Shown here in pieces: positions 16,672-25,467 of a stretch of DNA of 64,000 nucleotides (its first letter is position 1; the number at the start of each line of letters is the position of its first letter). Below the pieces are notes generated by a model that did no database searches, had not been told where the DNA came from, and worked only from the letters and a program-made list of their open reading frames with translations. The position numbers and the translations under genes were made by a program. The DNA comes from Actinomycetospora sp. NBRC 106375 (GTDB taxonomy: Bacteria; Actinomycetota; Actinomycetes; Mycobacteriales; Pseudonocardiaceae), in the NCBI RefSeq assembly GCF_030269665.1, contig NZ_BSTS01000017.1, positions 80,391-144,390 on the forward strand, in the 5' to 3' direction.

Positions 16672-17838
16672 GTGGCCGCGGACCCCGTTCTGCCCGATCC
16701 CGCCCGACCCGGTCTCCCCGACGTCCTGCCGTCGTTGCTGGCCTGTCTCCCGGACGCGGAGCGCAGCGGAGCCGGACCGTCGATGATCAGTGGCGGGGAG
16801 CCCGCCTTCGGTCTCCCGCCGGCCCGCGCCGTCGGTCTCCTGCTCGTCGACGGGCTCGGGCACGCGCTGCTGCACGAGCACGCCGACGACGCCCCGTTCC
16901 TGGCCGCCATGGCCGACCACGGACCCCTGACCGTCGGCTTCCCGAGCAGCACCCCGATCAGCGTGACCTCCCTCGGCACGGGGCTCCCACCCGGCGCGCA
17001 CGGCACGATCGGCGTCCGCTTCCGCGTCGACGGCACCCTGCTCGACTCCCTGACCTGGACCAGCGGCGGCACCGACGTGCGCGAGAGCCTCGTCCCCGAG
17101 GCCGTCCAGCCGCGCCCGACGGTGTTCGAGGGCGCCGTGGCCGCCGGGGTGGGCGCGACGGTGGTCTCCGACCGCGCGTTCCGCGAGTCCGGCCTGACCC
17201 GCTCGGCCCTGCGCGGCGCGCGGTACCGCGGGGTCGGCGCGCTCGGCGACCTCGCCGCCGAACTGCTCGACGCGCTGGGGCAGCCCGGACCGCAGCTGGT
17301 CTACGGCTACCACGCCGACCTCGACCAGCTCGGGCACCTGCGGGGTCCCGGTTCGCCGGCCTGGCGCTGGCAGCTGCGCCAGATCGACCGGCTCGTCGAG
17401 GGGCTCGTGTCCGAGCTGCCGAGCGGCGCGCTGCTCGCGGTCACCGCCGACCACGGCATGGTCACGATCGACCGGCGTCACGACGCCGACACCGACCCCG
17501 ACCTGCGCGCCGGCGTCGCCCTCGTCGGCGGCGACCCCCGGGCGCGCCTGGTCTACGCCGAGCCCGGGGCCGCCGGCGACGTGCTCGCCACCTGGCGCGG
17601 GGTGCTCGGCGACGACGCCTGGGTGCTCCCGGGCGCCGAGGCCGTCGAGGGCGGCTGGTTCGGACCGTCCGGCCCGCCCGCCGACCGGCTGCCCGACGTC
17701 GTCGTCGCCCTGCGCGGCACCGCGGCGGTCGTCTGCACCGAGGCCGAGCCGCTGCTGTCGCGCCTGCCGGGCCAGCACGGGTCGGTCAGCGCCGAGGAGC
17801 AGCGCGTGCCGCTGCTGGTGGCCGCGCCCGCCGTCTAG
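16672..17838 (+). CDS. Alkaline-phosphatase-superfamily phosphodiesterase/pyrophosphatase
   Basis: This 388-residue protein belongs to the type I phosphodiesterase/nucleotide pyrophosphatase family. The metal site Asp is in LLLVDGLGHALL, the nucleophile Thr/Ser region in TVGFPSSTPISVTSLGTG, YHADLDQLGH and AVTADHGMV supply further ligands, and the final His is in GQHGS. It has no signal peptide. The GTG start at 16672 gives the normal length. The 3' end overlaps the UvrA-like gene by 4 bp, tail to tail. Confidence 0.88.
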   Translation: MAADPVLPDPARPGLPDVLPSLLACLPDAERSGAGPSMISGGEPAFGLPPARAVGLLLVDGLGHALLHEHADDAPFLAAMADHGPLTVGFPSSTPISVTSLGTGLPPGAHGTIGVRFRVDGTLLDSLTWTSGGTDVRESLVPEAVQPRPTVFEGAVAAGVGATVVSDRAFRESGLTRSALRGARYRGVGALGDLAAELLDALGQPGPQLVYGYHADLDQLGHLRGPGSPAWRWQLRQIDRLVEGLVSELPSGALLAVTADHGMVTIDRRHDADTDPDLRAGVALVGGDPRARLVYAEPGAAGDVLATWRGVLGDDAWVLPGAEAVEGGWFGPSGPPADRLPDVVVALRGTAAVVCTEAEPLLSRLPGQHGSVSAEEQRVPLLVAAPAV

Positions 17839-20213
17839 GCCCCGACATAGCGCGCCAGGTGCTCGCCGGTGAGGGTCGAGCGCGCCGCGACGAGGTCGGC
17901 GGGCGTGCCCTCGAACACGACGCGCCCGCCGTCGTGGCCCGCGCCCGGGCCGAGGTCGACGATCCAGTCCGCGTGCGCCATGACCGCCTGGTGGTGCTCG
18001 ATGACGATCACCGACTTCCCGGCGTCGACGAGCCGGTCGAGCAGGCCGAGCAGCTGCTCGACGTCCGCGAGGTGCAGGCCGGTGGTCGGCTCGTCGAGGA
18101 CGTACACCCCGCCGGCCTCGCCCATCTGCGTCGCGAGCTTGAGCCGCTGACGCTCGCCACCGGACAGCGTCGTGAGCGGCTGGCCGAGGGTGAGGTAGCC
18201 GAGCCCGACGTCGGCGAGCCGCTCGAGGATCCTGTGCGCCGCCGGGGTGCGCGCCGCGCCGGCACCGAAGAACGCCACCGCCTCGTCGACGGGCATCGCG
18301 AGCACCTCGCTGATGTCGGCGCCGCCGAGCCGGTACTCGAGCACCGCCGCGTCGAACCGACGGCCCTCGCAGACCTCGCAGACCGTCGACATCCCGGCCA
18401 TGATCCCGAGGTCGGTGAAGATCACCCCGGCGCCGTTGCAGTTCGGGCAGGCGCCCTCGGAGTTCGCGCTGAACAGGGCCGGCTTCACGCCGTTGGCCTT
18501 GGCGAAGGCCTTGCGGATCGGCTCGAGCAGCCCGGTGTAGGTGGCCGGGTTGCTCCGGCGCGAGCCCTTGATGGGGGCCTGGTCGACCACGACGACCCCG
18601 TCGCGCGGGGCCACCGAGCCGGTGATCAGCGAGCTCTTGCCCGAGCCGGCGACGCCGGTGACCGCCACGAGCACGCCGAGCGGGATGTCGACGTCCACCG
18701 AGCGCAGGTTGTGCGCGTCGGCGCCGCGGACCTCCATCGCCCCCGACGGGGTGCGCACCGACGCCTTCAGCGCCGCCCGGTCGTCGAGGTGGCGCCCGGT
18801 GAGCGTGCCGCTGGTCCGCAGCCCGGCGAGCGAGCCCTCGTAGACGATCTCGCCGCCGGCGGTGCCCGCCCGCGGTCCGAGGTCGACGACGTGGTCGGCG
18901 ATCGCGATCGTCTCCGGCTTGTGCTCGACGACGAGCACGGTGTTGCCCTTGTCCCGCAGGCGCCGGAGCAGGTTGTTCATGCGGTCGATGTCGTGCGGGT
19001 GCAGCCCGATCGTCGGCTCGTCGAAGACGTAGGTGACATCGGTCAGCGCGGATCCGAGGTGGCGGATCATCTTGGTGCGCTGCGCCTCGCCGCCCGAGAG
19101 CGTGCTGGCCGGACGGTCGAGCGAGAGGTAGCCCAGCCCGATCTCGACGAACGAGTCGAGGGTCTCCGAGAGCGACGCGAGCAGCGGACCCACCGAGGGC
19201 GCTTCCAGCCCTCGCACCCAGTCCGCCAGGTCGCTGATCTGCATCGCGCAGACCTCGCCGATGTGCTGACCGTCGATCTTCGAGGATCGCGCCGCCTCGG
19301 ACAGGCGGGTGCCGCCGCACTCGGGGCACGCGGCGAAGACGACGGCGCGCTCGACGAACGCCCGGATGTGCGGCTGCATCGCCTCCGGGTCCTTGCTCAG
19401 CATGGACTTCTGGATCTGGAGGATCAGCCCGGTGTAGGTCAGGTTGATGCCGTCGATCTTGAGCTTGGTCGGCTCCTTGTAGAGCAGGTCGTTCAGCTGC
19501 TTCTTCGTGAACTCCCTGATCGGCCGGTCCGGGTCGAAGAACCCGCAGCCGCGCAGGATGCGGCCGAACCAGCCGTCCATGCTCATGCCGGGGATCGTGA
19601 TCGCGCCCTCGTTGATCGACTTGCTGTCGTCGTAGAGCGCGGTGAGGTCGAAGTCGGACGCCGTGCCCCGGCCCTCGCACCGCGGGCACATGCCGCCGGT
19701 GATGCTGAACTCGCGGCGCTCCTTGATCTCGCGCCCGCCCTTCTCGAACGTCACCGCGCCGGCGCCCGACAGCGAGGCGACGTTGAACGAGAAGGCCTGC
19801 GGCCCGCCGACGTGCGGCACGCCGACCCGGCTGAACAGGATGCGCAGCATCGCGCCCGTGTCGGTGGCGGTGCCGACCGTCGAGCGGACGTCACCGCCCA
19901 TCCGCTCCTGGCCGACGATGATCGCGGTCGTCAGGCCGTCGAGGACGTCGACGTCCGGCCGGTTGAGCGTGGGCATGAAGCCCTGGACGAAGGTGCTGTA
20001 GGTCTCGTTGATCATCCGCTGCGACTCGGCCGCGATCGTCGAGAAGACCAGGGAGCTCTTGCCCGAGCCGGACACGCCGGTGAACACGGTCAGACGCCGC
20101 TTGGGCAGCGCGACGTCGATGTCCTTGAGGTTGTTCTCGCGGGCGCCGTGCACGCGGATCAGGTCGTGCCCGTCGGCCGCGTGGGCGGTGTCGGGCGCAG
20201 TCGTGTCCGGCAT
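17835..20213 (-). CDS. UvrA-like ABC ATPase (short, resistance/repair class)
   Basis: This 792-residue protein has two ABC ATPase units with Walker A GVSGSGKSSL and GVAGSGKSSL, signatures STLSGGEAQRTK and TTLSGGERQRLK, and Walker B VFDEPTIGLH and VLDEPTTGLH. Zn-binding Cys pairs (CPRCEGRG, CPECGG, CPNCNG, CEVCEG) are present. It is shorter than canonical UvrA (about 950 residues), as in UvrA2/DrrC-like proteins linked to drug or DNA-damage tolerance. It follows the VOC and AraC genes in one operon, which suggests a self-resistance module (inference). Confidence 0.9.
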   Translation of the reverse strand: MPDTTAPDTAHAADGHDLIRVHGARENNLKDIDVALPKRRLTVFTGVSGSGKSSLVFSTIAAESQRMINETYSTFVQGFMPTLNRPDVDVLDGLTTAIIVGQERMGGDVRSTVGTATDTGAMLRILFSRVGVPHVGGPQAFSFNVASLSGAGAVTFEKGGREIKERREFSITGGMCPRCEGRGTASDFDLTALYDDSKSINEGAITIPGMSMDGWFGRILRGCGFFDPDRPIREFTKKQLNDLLYKEPTKLKIDGINLTYTGLILQIQKSMLSKDPEAMQPHIRAFVERAVVFAACPECGGTRLSEAARSSKIDGQHIGEVCAMQISDLADWVRGLEAPSVGPLLASLSETLDSFVEIGLGYLSLDRPASTLSGGEAQRTKMIRHLGSALTDVTYVFDEPTIGLHPHDIDRMNNLLRRLRDKGNTVLVVEHKPETIAIADHVVDLGPRAGTAGGEIVYEGSLAGLRTSGTLTGRHLDDRAALKASVRTPSGAMEVRGADAHNLRSVDVDIPLGVLVAVTGVAGSGKSSLITGSVAPRDGVVVVDQAPIKGSRRSNPATYTGLLEPIRKAFAKANGVKPALFSANSEGACPNCNGAGVIFTDLGIMAGMSTVCEVCEGRRFDAAVLEYRLGGADISEVLAMPVDEAVAFFGAGAARTPAAHRILERLADVGLGYLTLGQPLTTLSGGERQRLKLATQMGEAGGVYVLDEPTTGLHLADVEQLLGLLDRLVDAGKSVIVIEHHQAVMAHADWIVDLGPGAGHDGGRVVFEGTPADLVAARSTLTGEHLARYVGA

Positions 20214-20257
20214 CGTGGCCGAGCTCCTCGGGGCTGAAGTTCCGGCGGGTCGTGCGG

Positions 20258-20677
20258 TCACTTGACCTCGAAGATGCGGATCATGCTGCCCGCGGGGTCG
20301 CGGAAGGCCGCGTCGCGGATCCCCCAGGGCTGGTCGGTGGGCTCCTGCACGACCTCGGCGTCTCCGGCCTGGAGGCGCTCGAAGGTGCCGTCGAGGTCCT
20401 TCGTGGCGAGGTTGATCGAGGCGTAGGTGCCCTTGGCCATCATCTCGCCGACGGTCTTCCGCTCCTCGTCGGTCATGCCGGGCTGCGCCGACGGCGGGTA
20501 GAGCACGATCGACGTGCCGGGCTGGTCGACCGGGCCGACGGTGAGCCAGTGCAGCCCGTTCCACTCGACGTCGTTGCGCACCTCGAAGCCGAGGGTGTCG
20601 CGGTAGAAGGCGAGGGAGGCGTCGTTGTCGGTGTGGGGGAGGAAGGCGTTGTGGATGGTGAGGTCCGGTGTGCTCAT
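20258..20677 (-). CDS. VOC-family (glyoxalase/bleomycin-resistance fold) protein
   Basis: This 139-residue protein has the two beta-alpha-beta-beta-beta modules of the VOC fold: HNAFLPHTDNDASLAFYRDTLGF, and IRDAAFRDPAGSMIRIFE with the usual metal-site Glu near the end. Members are dioxygenases, glyoxalases or antibiotic-binding proteins. It sits between the AraC regulator (5 bp upstream) and the UvrA-like gene. Confidence 0.88.
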   Translation of the reverse strand: MSTPDLTIHNAFLPHTDNDASLAFYRDTLGFEVRNDVEWNGLHWLTVGPVDQPGTSIVLYPPSAQPGMTDEERKTVGEMMAKGTYASINLATKDLDGTFERLQAGDAEVVQEPTDQPWGIRDAAFRDPAGSMIRIFEVK

Positions 20678-20682
20678 GCCGG

Positions 20683-21117
20683 TCACGCTAGGGGCGGGCC
20701 GGCCGCCCGGACTTCTCGATTCCTGACCGGTCGGGTCACCTGCTTGGCGACGCACGGCGGCATGCCCGCGCCGGGACCGGGCGCCTGCTTGCGGTACGCG
20801 CCCGGGGACATGCCGACCAGTTCGGTGAACCGCGTCGTGAAGGTGCCCAGCGAGGACGACCCGACCGCGAAGCAGACCTCGGTGACGCTCATGTCCCCGC
20901 GGCGCAGGAGCGCCATCGCCCGCTCGATGCGCCGGGTCATGAGGTAGCTGTAGGGCGATTCGCCGTAGGCACGGCGGAACTCGCGGGACAGGTGCCCGGC
21001 CGACCAGTGCACCCCGCGGGCGAGCGCCTCGACGTCCAGCGGCTCGGTGTAGTCCCGGTCGATCCGGTCGCGGACACGCCGCAGCCGGGCCAGGTCCTCC
21101 AGGCGCTGGGTGTCCAC
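20683..21117 (-). CDS. AraC-family transcriptional regulator
   Basis: This 144-residue protein consists almost only of the two-helix-turn-helix AraC DNA-binding domain (about residues 12-112: LDVEALARGVHWSAGHLSREFRRAYGESP and MSVTEVCFAVGSSSLGTFTTRFTELVGMSPGAY split across both HTHs). It lacks the large effector domain. It is first in the AraC-VOC-UvrA-like operon and probably controls it; no operator is evident. Confidence 0.88.
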   Translation of the reverse strand: MDTQRLEDLARLRRVRDRIDRDYTEPLDVEALARGVHWSAGHLSREFRRAYGESPYSYLMTRRIERAMALLRRGDMSVTEVCFAVGSSSLGTFTTRFTELVGMSPGAYRKQAPGPGAGMPPCVAKQVTRPVRNREVRAAGPPLA

Positions 21118-21238
21118 GGCCTCCCCACGGGATCACGGGATCTCGGTGTCCGTTTCGGCATCCTGCCCGCACGGCCCCGGCCCGTCCATCACCGTCGCCG
21201 GCCGGGAGAGGGGCCCCGGCCGGTCCTGCCGCGGGCAT

Positions 21239-21302
21239 GATCGCTCCCGGTGCTCCTCTGACCCGATGTCATGGGGTGAGAGGAGCAGCGGGACGGATCA
21301 TG
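21239..21302. repeat. 64-bp inverted repeat, left copy, flanking the DUF559 gene
   Basis: This 64-nt block is the reverse complement of 22253-22316 with two mismatches. Each block is also palindromic within itself: GCTCCTCT...AGAGGAGC arms (21252-21259 and 21277-21284) around GATGTCAT. The stop codon of the DUF559 gene (21298-21300) lies inside it. Confidence 0.92.
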
Positions 21303-22203
21303 CTCCGACCGACGGCGTGATCGCGGCCGTGACCGTCGCCAGCACGGCGTCGGGGTCGACTTCGAGGTCGTGCCAGGTGACGCGCAGGACCGTCCACCCC
21401 GCGAGGACGAGGGCGTTCTGTCGAGCGATGTCGCGGCGGAAGGCGGGCAGGTCGCGGTGGTAGGCCCAGCCGTCGATCTCGACGAGCACCCGGGCGGCAG
21501 GGAACGCGAGGTCGAGGAGTGCGCGCCCGTAGCGCGGCACGTCGACGGGGTGATCGGCGAACCAGCCGCCGACGCCGGCGTCGCGCAGGAGCCGGTGCAT
21601 CCGCCGCTCGGCCTCGGACCGGGCGCCACCCGCGGCGAGGACGAGCAGCTGCGCCACGATGACCGATCCCGGACGACCCAGCCGCGAGCGGTGCGCACGC
21701 TGCAGGCCCTCGAGGGTGACCCGCCCCGAGAGCAGCGCGCGATCCATGAGCTCGGCGCCCTTCCGCAGGCCCAGCTCGGCGGCGGCGTCGACCACGGCGT
21801 ACGCGCGCGCCACGACCGGCACGCCGTCCACGATGCTGCGACGCCCCGGCAGCAAGCGGCGCACGACCCGCACTTGCGCGCGGGAGCGCACGCGTCGGTC
21901 GGGCGGCACCGCGAACCGCAGCACGTCCGGCGGTTCGTCGAGCAGACGCAGCCACCATGCCGCGCCGGCGCCGATCAGGGTGGCGGTCGACCCCAGCCAC
22001 AGCGAGGCCGCCCGCACCCGCACACGCGGTCCCCGGGCGTGCGCGGCCGAGAGGTAGACGCACGGCCAGAGCAGGGTCCACAACCCACGCGCGAGCAGGT
22101 GGTCGACGGCAGCGTGCGAGAGACCGCAGGCCAGCGCCTGGGCACGCGAGATCACGCCGTCCTGGCGGCGCAGGAGGGCGGCGAGGTCGTTCTCCGAGTC
22201 CAT
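21298..22203 (-). CDS. DUF559 endonuclease-like protein with AbiEi-like N-terminus
   Basis: This 301-residue protein starts with a winged-helix-like segment (DGVISRAQALACGLSHAAVDHLL) of the AbiEi antitoxin/regulator type. It ends with a Vsr-like PD-(D/E)xK nuclease domain of the DUF559 type (LDLAFPAARVLVEIDGWAYH, with D and E-x-D positions). Such genes are common orphans in actinobacteria with unproven function. The whole gene is bracketed by 64-bp inverted repeats, unlike any neighbour. It may be a nuclease cassette or a mobile passenger. Confidence 0.82.
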   Translation of the reverse strand: MDSENDLAALLRRQDGVISRAQALACGLSHAAVDHLLARGLWTLLWPCVYLSAAHARGPRVRVRAASLWLGSTATLIGAGAAWWLRLLDEPPDVLRFAVPPDRRVRSRAQVRVVRRLLPGRRSIVDGVPVVARAYAVVDAAAELGLRKGAELMDRALLSGRVTLEGLQRAHRSRLGRPGSVIVAQLLVLAAGGARSEAERRMHRLLRDAGVGGWFADHPVDVPRYGRALLDLAFPAARVLVEIDGWAYHRDLPAFRRDIARQNALVLAGWTVLRVTWHDLEVDPDAVLATVTAAITPSVGA

Positions 22204-22252
22204 ACCGGGTTCGACGCAGCGCCGGGCCCGACGGATCCGTGCGTCTCGTCCT

Positions 22253-22316
22253 CATGATCCGCCCCGGTGCTCCTCTCACCCCATGACATCGGGTCAGAGG
22301 AGCACCGGGAGCGATC
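22253..22316. repeat. 64-bp inverted repeat, right copy, flanking the DUF559 gene
   Basis: This block matches 21239-21302 in inverted orientation at 62 of 64 positions and lies 50 bp upstream of the DUF559 start. Homology stops sharply on both sides of each block, as expected for a discrete element end. Confidence 0.92.
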
Positions 22317-22337
22317 TTGCTCCGTCGGTGCGCCTCC

Positions 22338-22556
22338 TCAAGCGGGCCAGAACTCCGCCCACACGCAGCCCGGCTCCTCGACGTCGGTGAGATGGAGCTC
22401 GTACCCGCGACGCCGGGCGATCGCCGCGGCCTCCTCGCGATCGTTGTCGAGGATCGTCAGCCCGACCTTCTCCGGCACGGGCCGCGCCCCGAGCCACCCG
22501 TCGAGCCGGCGCATCGCCTCGGCGGCGACCCGCGGGTCCGTGTCCGTCGTCGTCAT
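22338..22556 (-). CDS. 72-aa conserved-type small protein
   Basis: The ATG at 22554-22556 opens a 72-residue soluble protein: MTTTDTDPRVAAEAMRRLDG, then VGLTILDNDREEAAAIARRRGYELHL, ending VWAEFWPA. No domain is recognised. It is divergent from glyA and shares about 120 bp of promoter region with it. Confidence 0.65.
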   Translation of the reverse strand: MTTTDTDPRVAAEAMRRLDGWLGARPVPEKVGLTILDNDREEAAAIARRRGYELHLTDVEEPGCVWAEFWPA

Positions 22557-22637
22557 CTCCGCGACCTCCCTCGTCGCCCGGATTCCGTCCGGAGACGAGT
22601 GTTGACCCTGGCGAACGCCCGTGTCTACAGTCATCGC

Positions 22638-22656
22638 CGCCAGATATATCAATTGG
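22638..22656. promoter_or_regulatory. Candidate GntR operator upstream of glyA
   Basis: AGATATATCA (22642-22651) differs by one base from the perfect palindrome TGATATATCA. In the reverse sense the wider match CAATTGATATAT is nearly identical to CAACTGATATAT upstream of sdaA (32511-32522). It is an AT-rich island in GC-rich DNA 20-30 bp before the glyA start. The GntR regulator at 31796 is the likely binder (inference). Confidence 0.65.
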
Positions 22657-22674
22657 CTACGAAGTGGATCGCGA

Positions 22675-23964
22675 ATGTCCCTCGCAGTCCCGCTCGCCCT
22701 CACGGCCCCCGACCGGGCGCTCGCCGACGCCGACCCCGAGGTGCACGCCGCGGTCGGCCGCGAGCTCGGCCGGCAGCGCCGCACGCTCGAGATGATCGCG
22801 AGCGAGAACCTCGCGCCGCTCGCGGTGATGGCCGCCCAGGGCTCGGTGCTCACCAATAAGTACGCCGAGGGCTACCCGGGCCGGCGCTACTACGGCGGCT
22901 GCGAGCACGTCGACGTCGTCGAGCAGCTCGCGATCGACAGGCTGACGGAGCTCTTCGGCGCCGCCCACGCCAACGTCCAGCCGCACTCGGGCGCCCAGGC
23001 CAACGCCGCGGTGATGGCGGCGCTGCTGACGCCCGGCGACACGATCCTCGGCCTCGACCTCGCGCACGGCGGCCACCTCACGCACGGCATGAAGCTCAAC
23101 TTCTCCGGCCGTCTCTACGACGTCGCGGCCTACCACGTGCGGGCCGACGACCACCGCGTCGACATGGACGAGGTCGCCCGCCTGGCCCGCGAGCGCCGAC
23201 CGAAGCTGATCATCGCCGGCTGGTCGGCCTACCCGCGGCAGCTCGACTTCGCGGCGTTCCGCGCGATCGCCGACGAGGTCGGGGCCTGGTTCATGGTCGA
23301 CATGGCGCACTTCGCCGGCCTCGTCGCCGCGGGCCGGCACCCCTCGCCGGTGCCGCACGCCCACGTCGTCACCTCGACGACGCACAAGACGCTCGGCGGC
23401 CCGCGCGGCGGGTTCGTCCTGACATCGGACGCGGCGATCGCCAAGAAGGTCAACTCGGCGGTCTTCCCCGGTCAGCAGGGCGGCCCGCTCGAGCACGTGA
23501 TCGCCGCCAAGGCCGTCGCGTTCAAGCTCGCCGGTGAGCCCGCGTTCCGCGAGCGCCAGGAGCGCACGCTGGCCGGCGCCCGCCTGCTCGCCGAGCGCCT
23601 GCTGGCCGAGCCGGACCTCGGCGTCGTCTCCGGCGGCACCGACGTCCACCTCGTGCTGGTCGACCTGCGGGACTCCGCCCTCGACGGGCAGCAGGCCGAG
23701 GACCGCCTGCACCGCGTCGGCATCACCGTCAACCGCAACGCCGTCCCGTTCGACCCCCGGCCGCCGATGGTCAGCTCCGGGGTCCGGGTCGGCACCGCGG
23801 CGCTCGCCGCCCGCGGGTTCGGCACCGACGACTTCGCCGAGGTCGCCGACGTCGTCGCCCGCGCCCTGCGCCCCGACGTGACCGACGCCGAGCTCGACGC
23901 CCTGGCCGACCGCACGGCCGCCCTCGCCGACCGCCACCCCCTCTACCCGGAGCTGCCGGTATGA
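22675..23964 (+). CDS. glyA: Serine hydroxymethyltransferase
   Basis: This 429-residue PLP enzyme has the GlyA landmarks: IASENLAP, the [21 protein letters not shown] loop split around Tyr residues, the [13 protein letters not shown]sp/His pair and the PLP lysine in [13 protein letters not shown]. It interconverts glycine plus methylene-THF and serine. Placed directly before soxBDAG (ATGA overlap with soxB), it probably captures the methylene-THF and glycine released by sarcosine oxidation rather than serving only as the housekeeping copy. Confidence 0.95.
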   Translation: MSLAVPLALTAPDRALADADPEVHAAVGRELGRQRRTLEMIASENLAPLAVMAAQGSVLTNKYAEGYPGRRYYGGCEHVDVVEQLAIDRLTELFGAAHANVQPHSGAQANAAVMAALLTPGDTILGLDLAHGGHLTHGMKLNFSGRLYDVAAYHVRADDHRVDMDEVARLARERRPKLIIAGWSAYPRQLDFAAFRAIADEVGAWFMVDMAHFAGLVAAGRHPSPVPHAHVVTSTTHKTLGGPRGGFVLTSDAAIAKKVNSAVFPGQQGGPLEHVIAAKAVAFKLAGEPAFRERQERTLAGARLLAERLLAEPDLGVVSGGTDVHLVLVDLRDSALDGQQAEDRLHRVGITVNRNAVPFDPRPPMVSSGVRVGTAALAARGFGTDDFAEVADVVARALRPDVTDAELDALADRTAALADRHPLYPELPV

Positions 23965-25196
23965 CGACTCCGACCCCGCCGGGCGCCCACCTGCCCGAGC
24001 ACCCCGACCACCTCTGGACGACGGCCGAGCCGAGGAAGTCGTACGACGTCGTGATCGTCGGCGGCGGCGGCCACGGGCTCGCCACGGCCCACTACCTCGC
24101 GAAGAACCACGGCATCACGAACGTCGCGGTGCTCGAGAAGGGCTGGCTCGCGGGCGGGAACATGGCCCGCAACACCACGCTCATCCGCTCGAACTACCTC
24201 TGGGACGAGTCGGCGGGCATCTACGAGCACGCGCTGCGGCTCTGGGAGGGGCTCGAGGACGACCTCGGCTACCCGATCCTCTTCAGCCAGCGCGGCGTGC
24301 TCAACCTCGCCCACACCGAGCAGGACGTCCGCGACTCGATGCGCCGCGTCGAGGCCAACAAGCTCAACGGCATCGACGCCGAGTGGCTCGGGCCCGACGA
24401 GGTCGCGAAGGTCTGCCCGATCGTCAACGTCTCCGCCGACATCCGCTACCCGGTGCAGGGCGCGACGTTCCAGCCGCGCGCGGGCATCGCCAAGCACGAC
24501 TACGTCGCCTGGGGCTTCGCCCGCCGGGCCGACGAAGCCGGGATCGACATCATCGAGCACTGCGAGGTCACCGGGTTCGCCACCGACGGCGACCGCGTGA
24601 CCGGCGTGCGCACCACCCGCGGGGACATCGCCGCCGGCACGGTCGCGCTCTGCGCCGCCGGGCACACCTCGGTGCTGCTCGACATGCTCGGCGTGCCCGC
24701 ACCGCTGCAGTCGCACCCGCTGCAGGCGCTGGTCTCCGAGCTCCTCGAGCCCGTGCACCCGACGATCGTCATGTCCAACGCGGTGCACGTGTACGTCTCA
24801 CAGGCCCACAAGGGCGAGCTGGTGATGGGCGCGGGCGTGGACGCGCCCGTCGGGTACGGCCAGCGCGGCGCGTTCCACGTCATCGAGCGCCAGATGGCGG
24901 CGGCGGTCGAGCTCTTCCCCGTGTTCGCGCGCGCCCACCTCCTGCGCAGCTGGGCCGGCATCGTCGACGTCACCCCCGACGCGAGCCCGATCGTCGGCGC
25001 GACGCCCTACGACAACGTCTTCCTCAACTGCGGCTGGGGCACCGGCGGGTTCAAGGCGACCCCGGGCCTGGGCTGGGCGTTCGCCGACACCGTCGCGCAC
25101 GGCCGCCCGCACCCCCTGGTCGCGCCCTTCGGCCTCGACCGGTTCGTCACCGGTGCCCTCGTCGACGAGCACGGCGCCGCCGCCGTGGCCCACTAG
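23961..25196 (+). CDS. soxB: Sarcosine oxidase subunit beta
   Basis: This 411-residue FAD-dependent subunit has the dinucleotide site [22 protein letters not shown] (split by one residue beyond the core GGGGHGLA) and [15 protein letters not shown], with [12 protein letters not shown] near the C-terminus, as in heterotetrameric sarcosine oxidases. It demethylates sarcosine to glycine. ATG overlaps the glyA stop and soxD follows 10 bp later. Confidence 0.95.
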   Translation: MTTPTPPGAHLPEHPDHLWTTAEPRKSYDVVIVGGGGHGLATAHYLAKNHGITNVAVLEKGWLAGGNMARNTTLIRSNYLWDESAGIYEHALRLWEGLEDDLGYPILFSQRGVLNLAHTEQDVRDSMRRVEANKLNGIDAEWLGPDEVAKVCPIVNVSADIRYPVQGATFQPRAGIAKHDYVAWGFARRADEAGIDIIEHCEVTGFATDGDRVTGVRTTRGDIAAGTVALCAAGHTSVLLDMLGVPAPLQSHPLQALVSELLEPVHPTIVMSNAVHVYVSQAHKGELVMGAGVDAPVGYGQRGAFHVIERQMAAAVELFPVFARAHLLRSWAGIVDVTPDASPIVGATPYDNVFLNCGWGTGGFKATPGLGWAFADTVAHGRPHPLVAPFGLDRFVTGALVDEHGAAAVAH

Positions 25197-25206
25197 GAGG
25201 TCCGTC

Positions 25207-25467
25207 GTGCAACTGATCAGTTGTCCCTGGTGCGGCCCCCGCGAGGAGGTCGAGTTCTCCTACGGCGGCCAGGCCGCCGTCGCCTACCCCGAGCACCCCG
25301 CCGCGCTGACCGACGAGCAATGGGCGCGCTTCGTGTTCTTCCGCGACAACCCGAAGGGTCCCTTCGCCGAGCGCTGGGTGCACGCCGCGGGCTGCCGTCG
25401 CTGGTTCACCGCCGTCCGCGACACCCGGACGCACCGCTTCGTGTCCCCGTCGGAGGTGACCTCGTGA
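25207..25467 (+). CDS. soxD: Sarcosine oxidase subunit delta
   Basis: This 86-residue zinc subunit has the typical CPWCGPREEVEF start with paired Cys, HAAGCRRWF with the remaining His and Cys ligands, and FFRDNPKGPFAERWV. AGGAGG before GTG 25207 supports the start. It overlaps soxA as GTGA. Confidence 0.95.
   Translation: MQLISCPWCGPREEVEFSYGGQAAVAYPEHPAALTDEQWARFVFFRDNPKGPFAERWVHAAGCRRWFTAVRDTRTHRFVSPSEVTS

Noticed and set aside
22557..22674. Possible glycine riboswitch before glyA-sox
   Set aside because: The 118-bp region lacks the conserved glycine-aptamer core, and the AT-rich palindrome is better explained as a protein-binding site.
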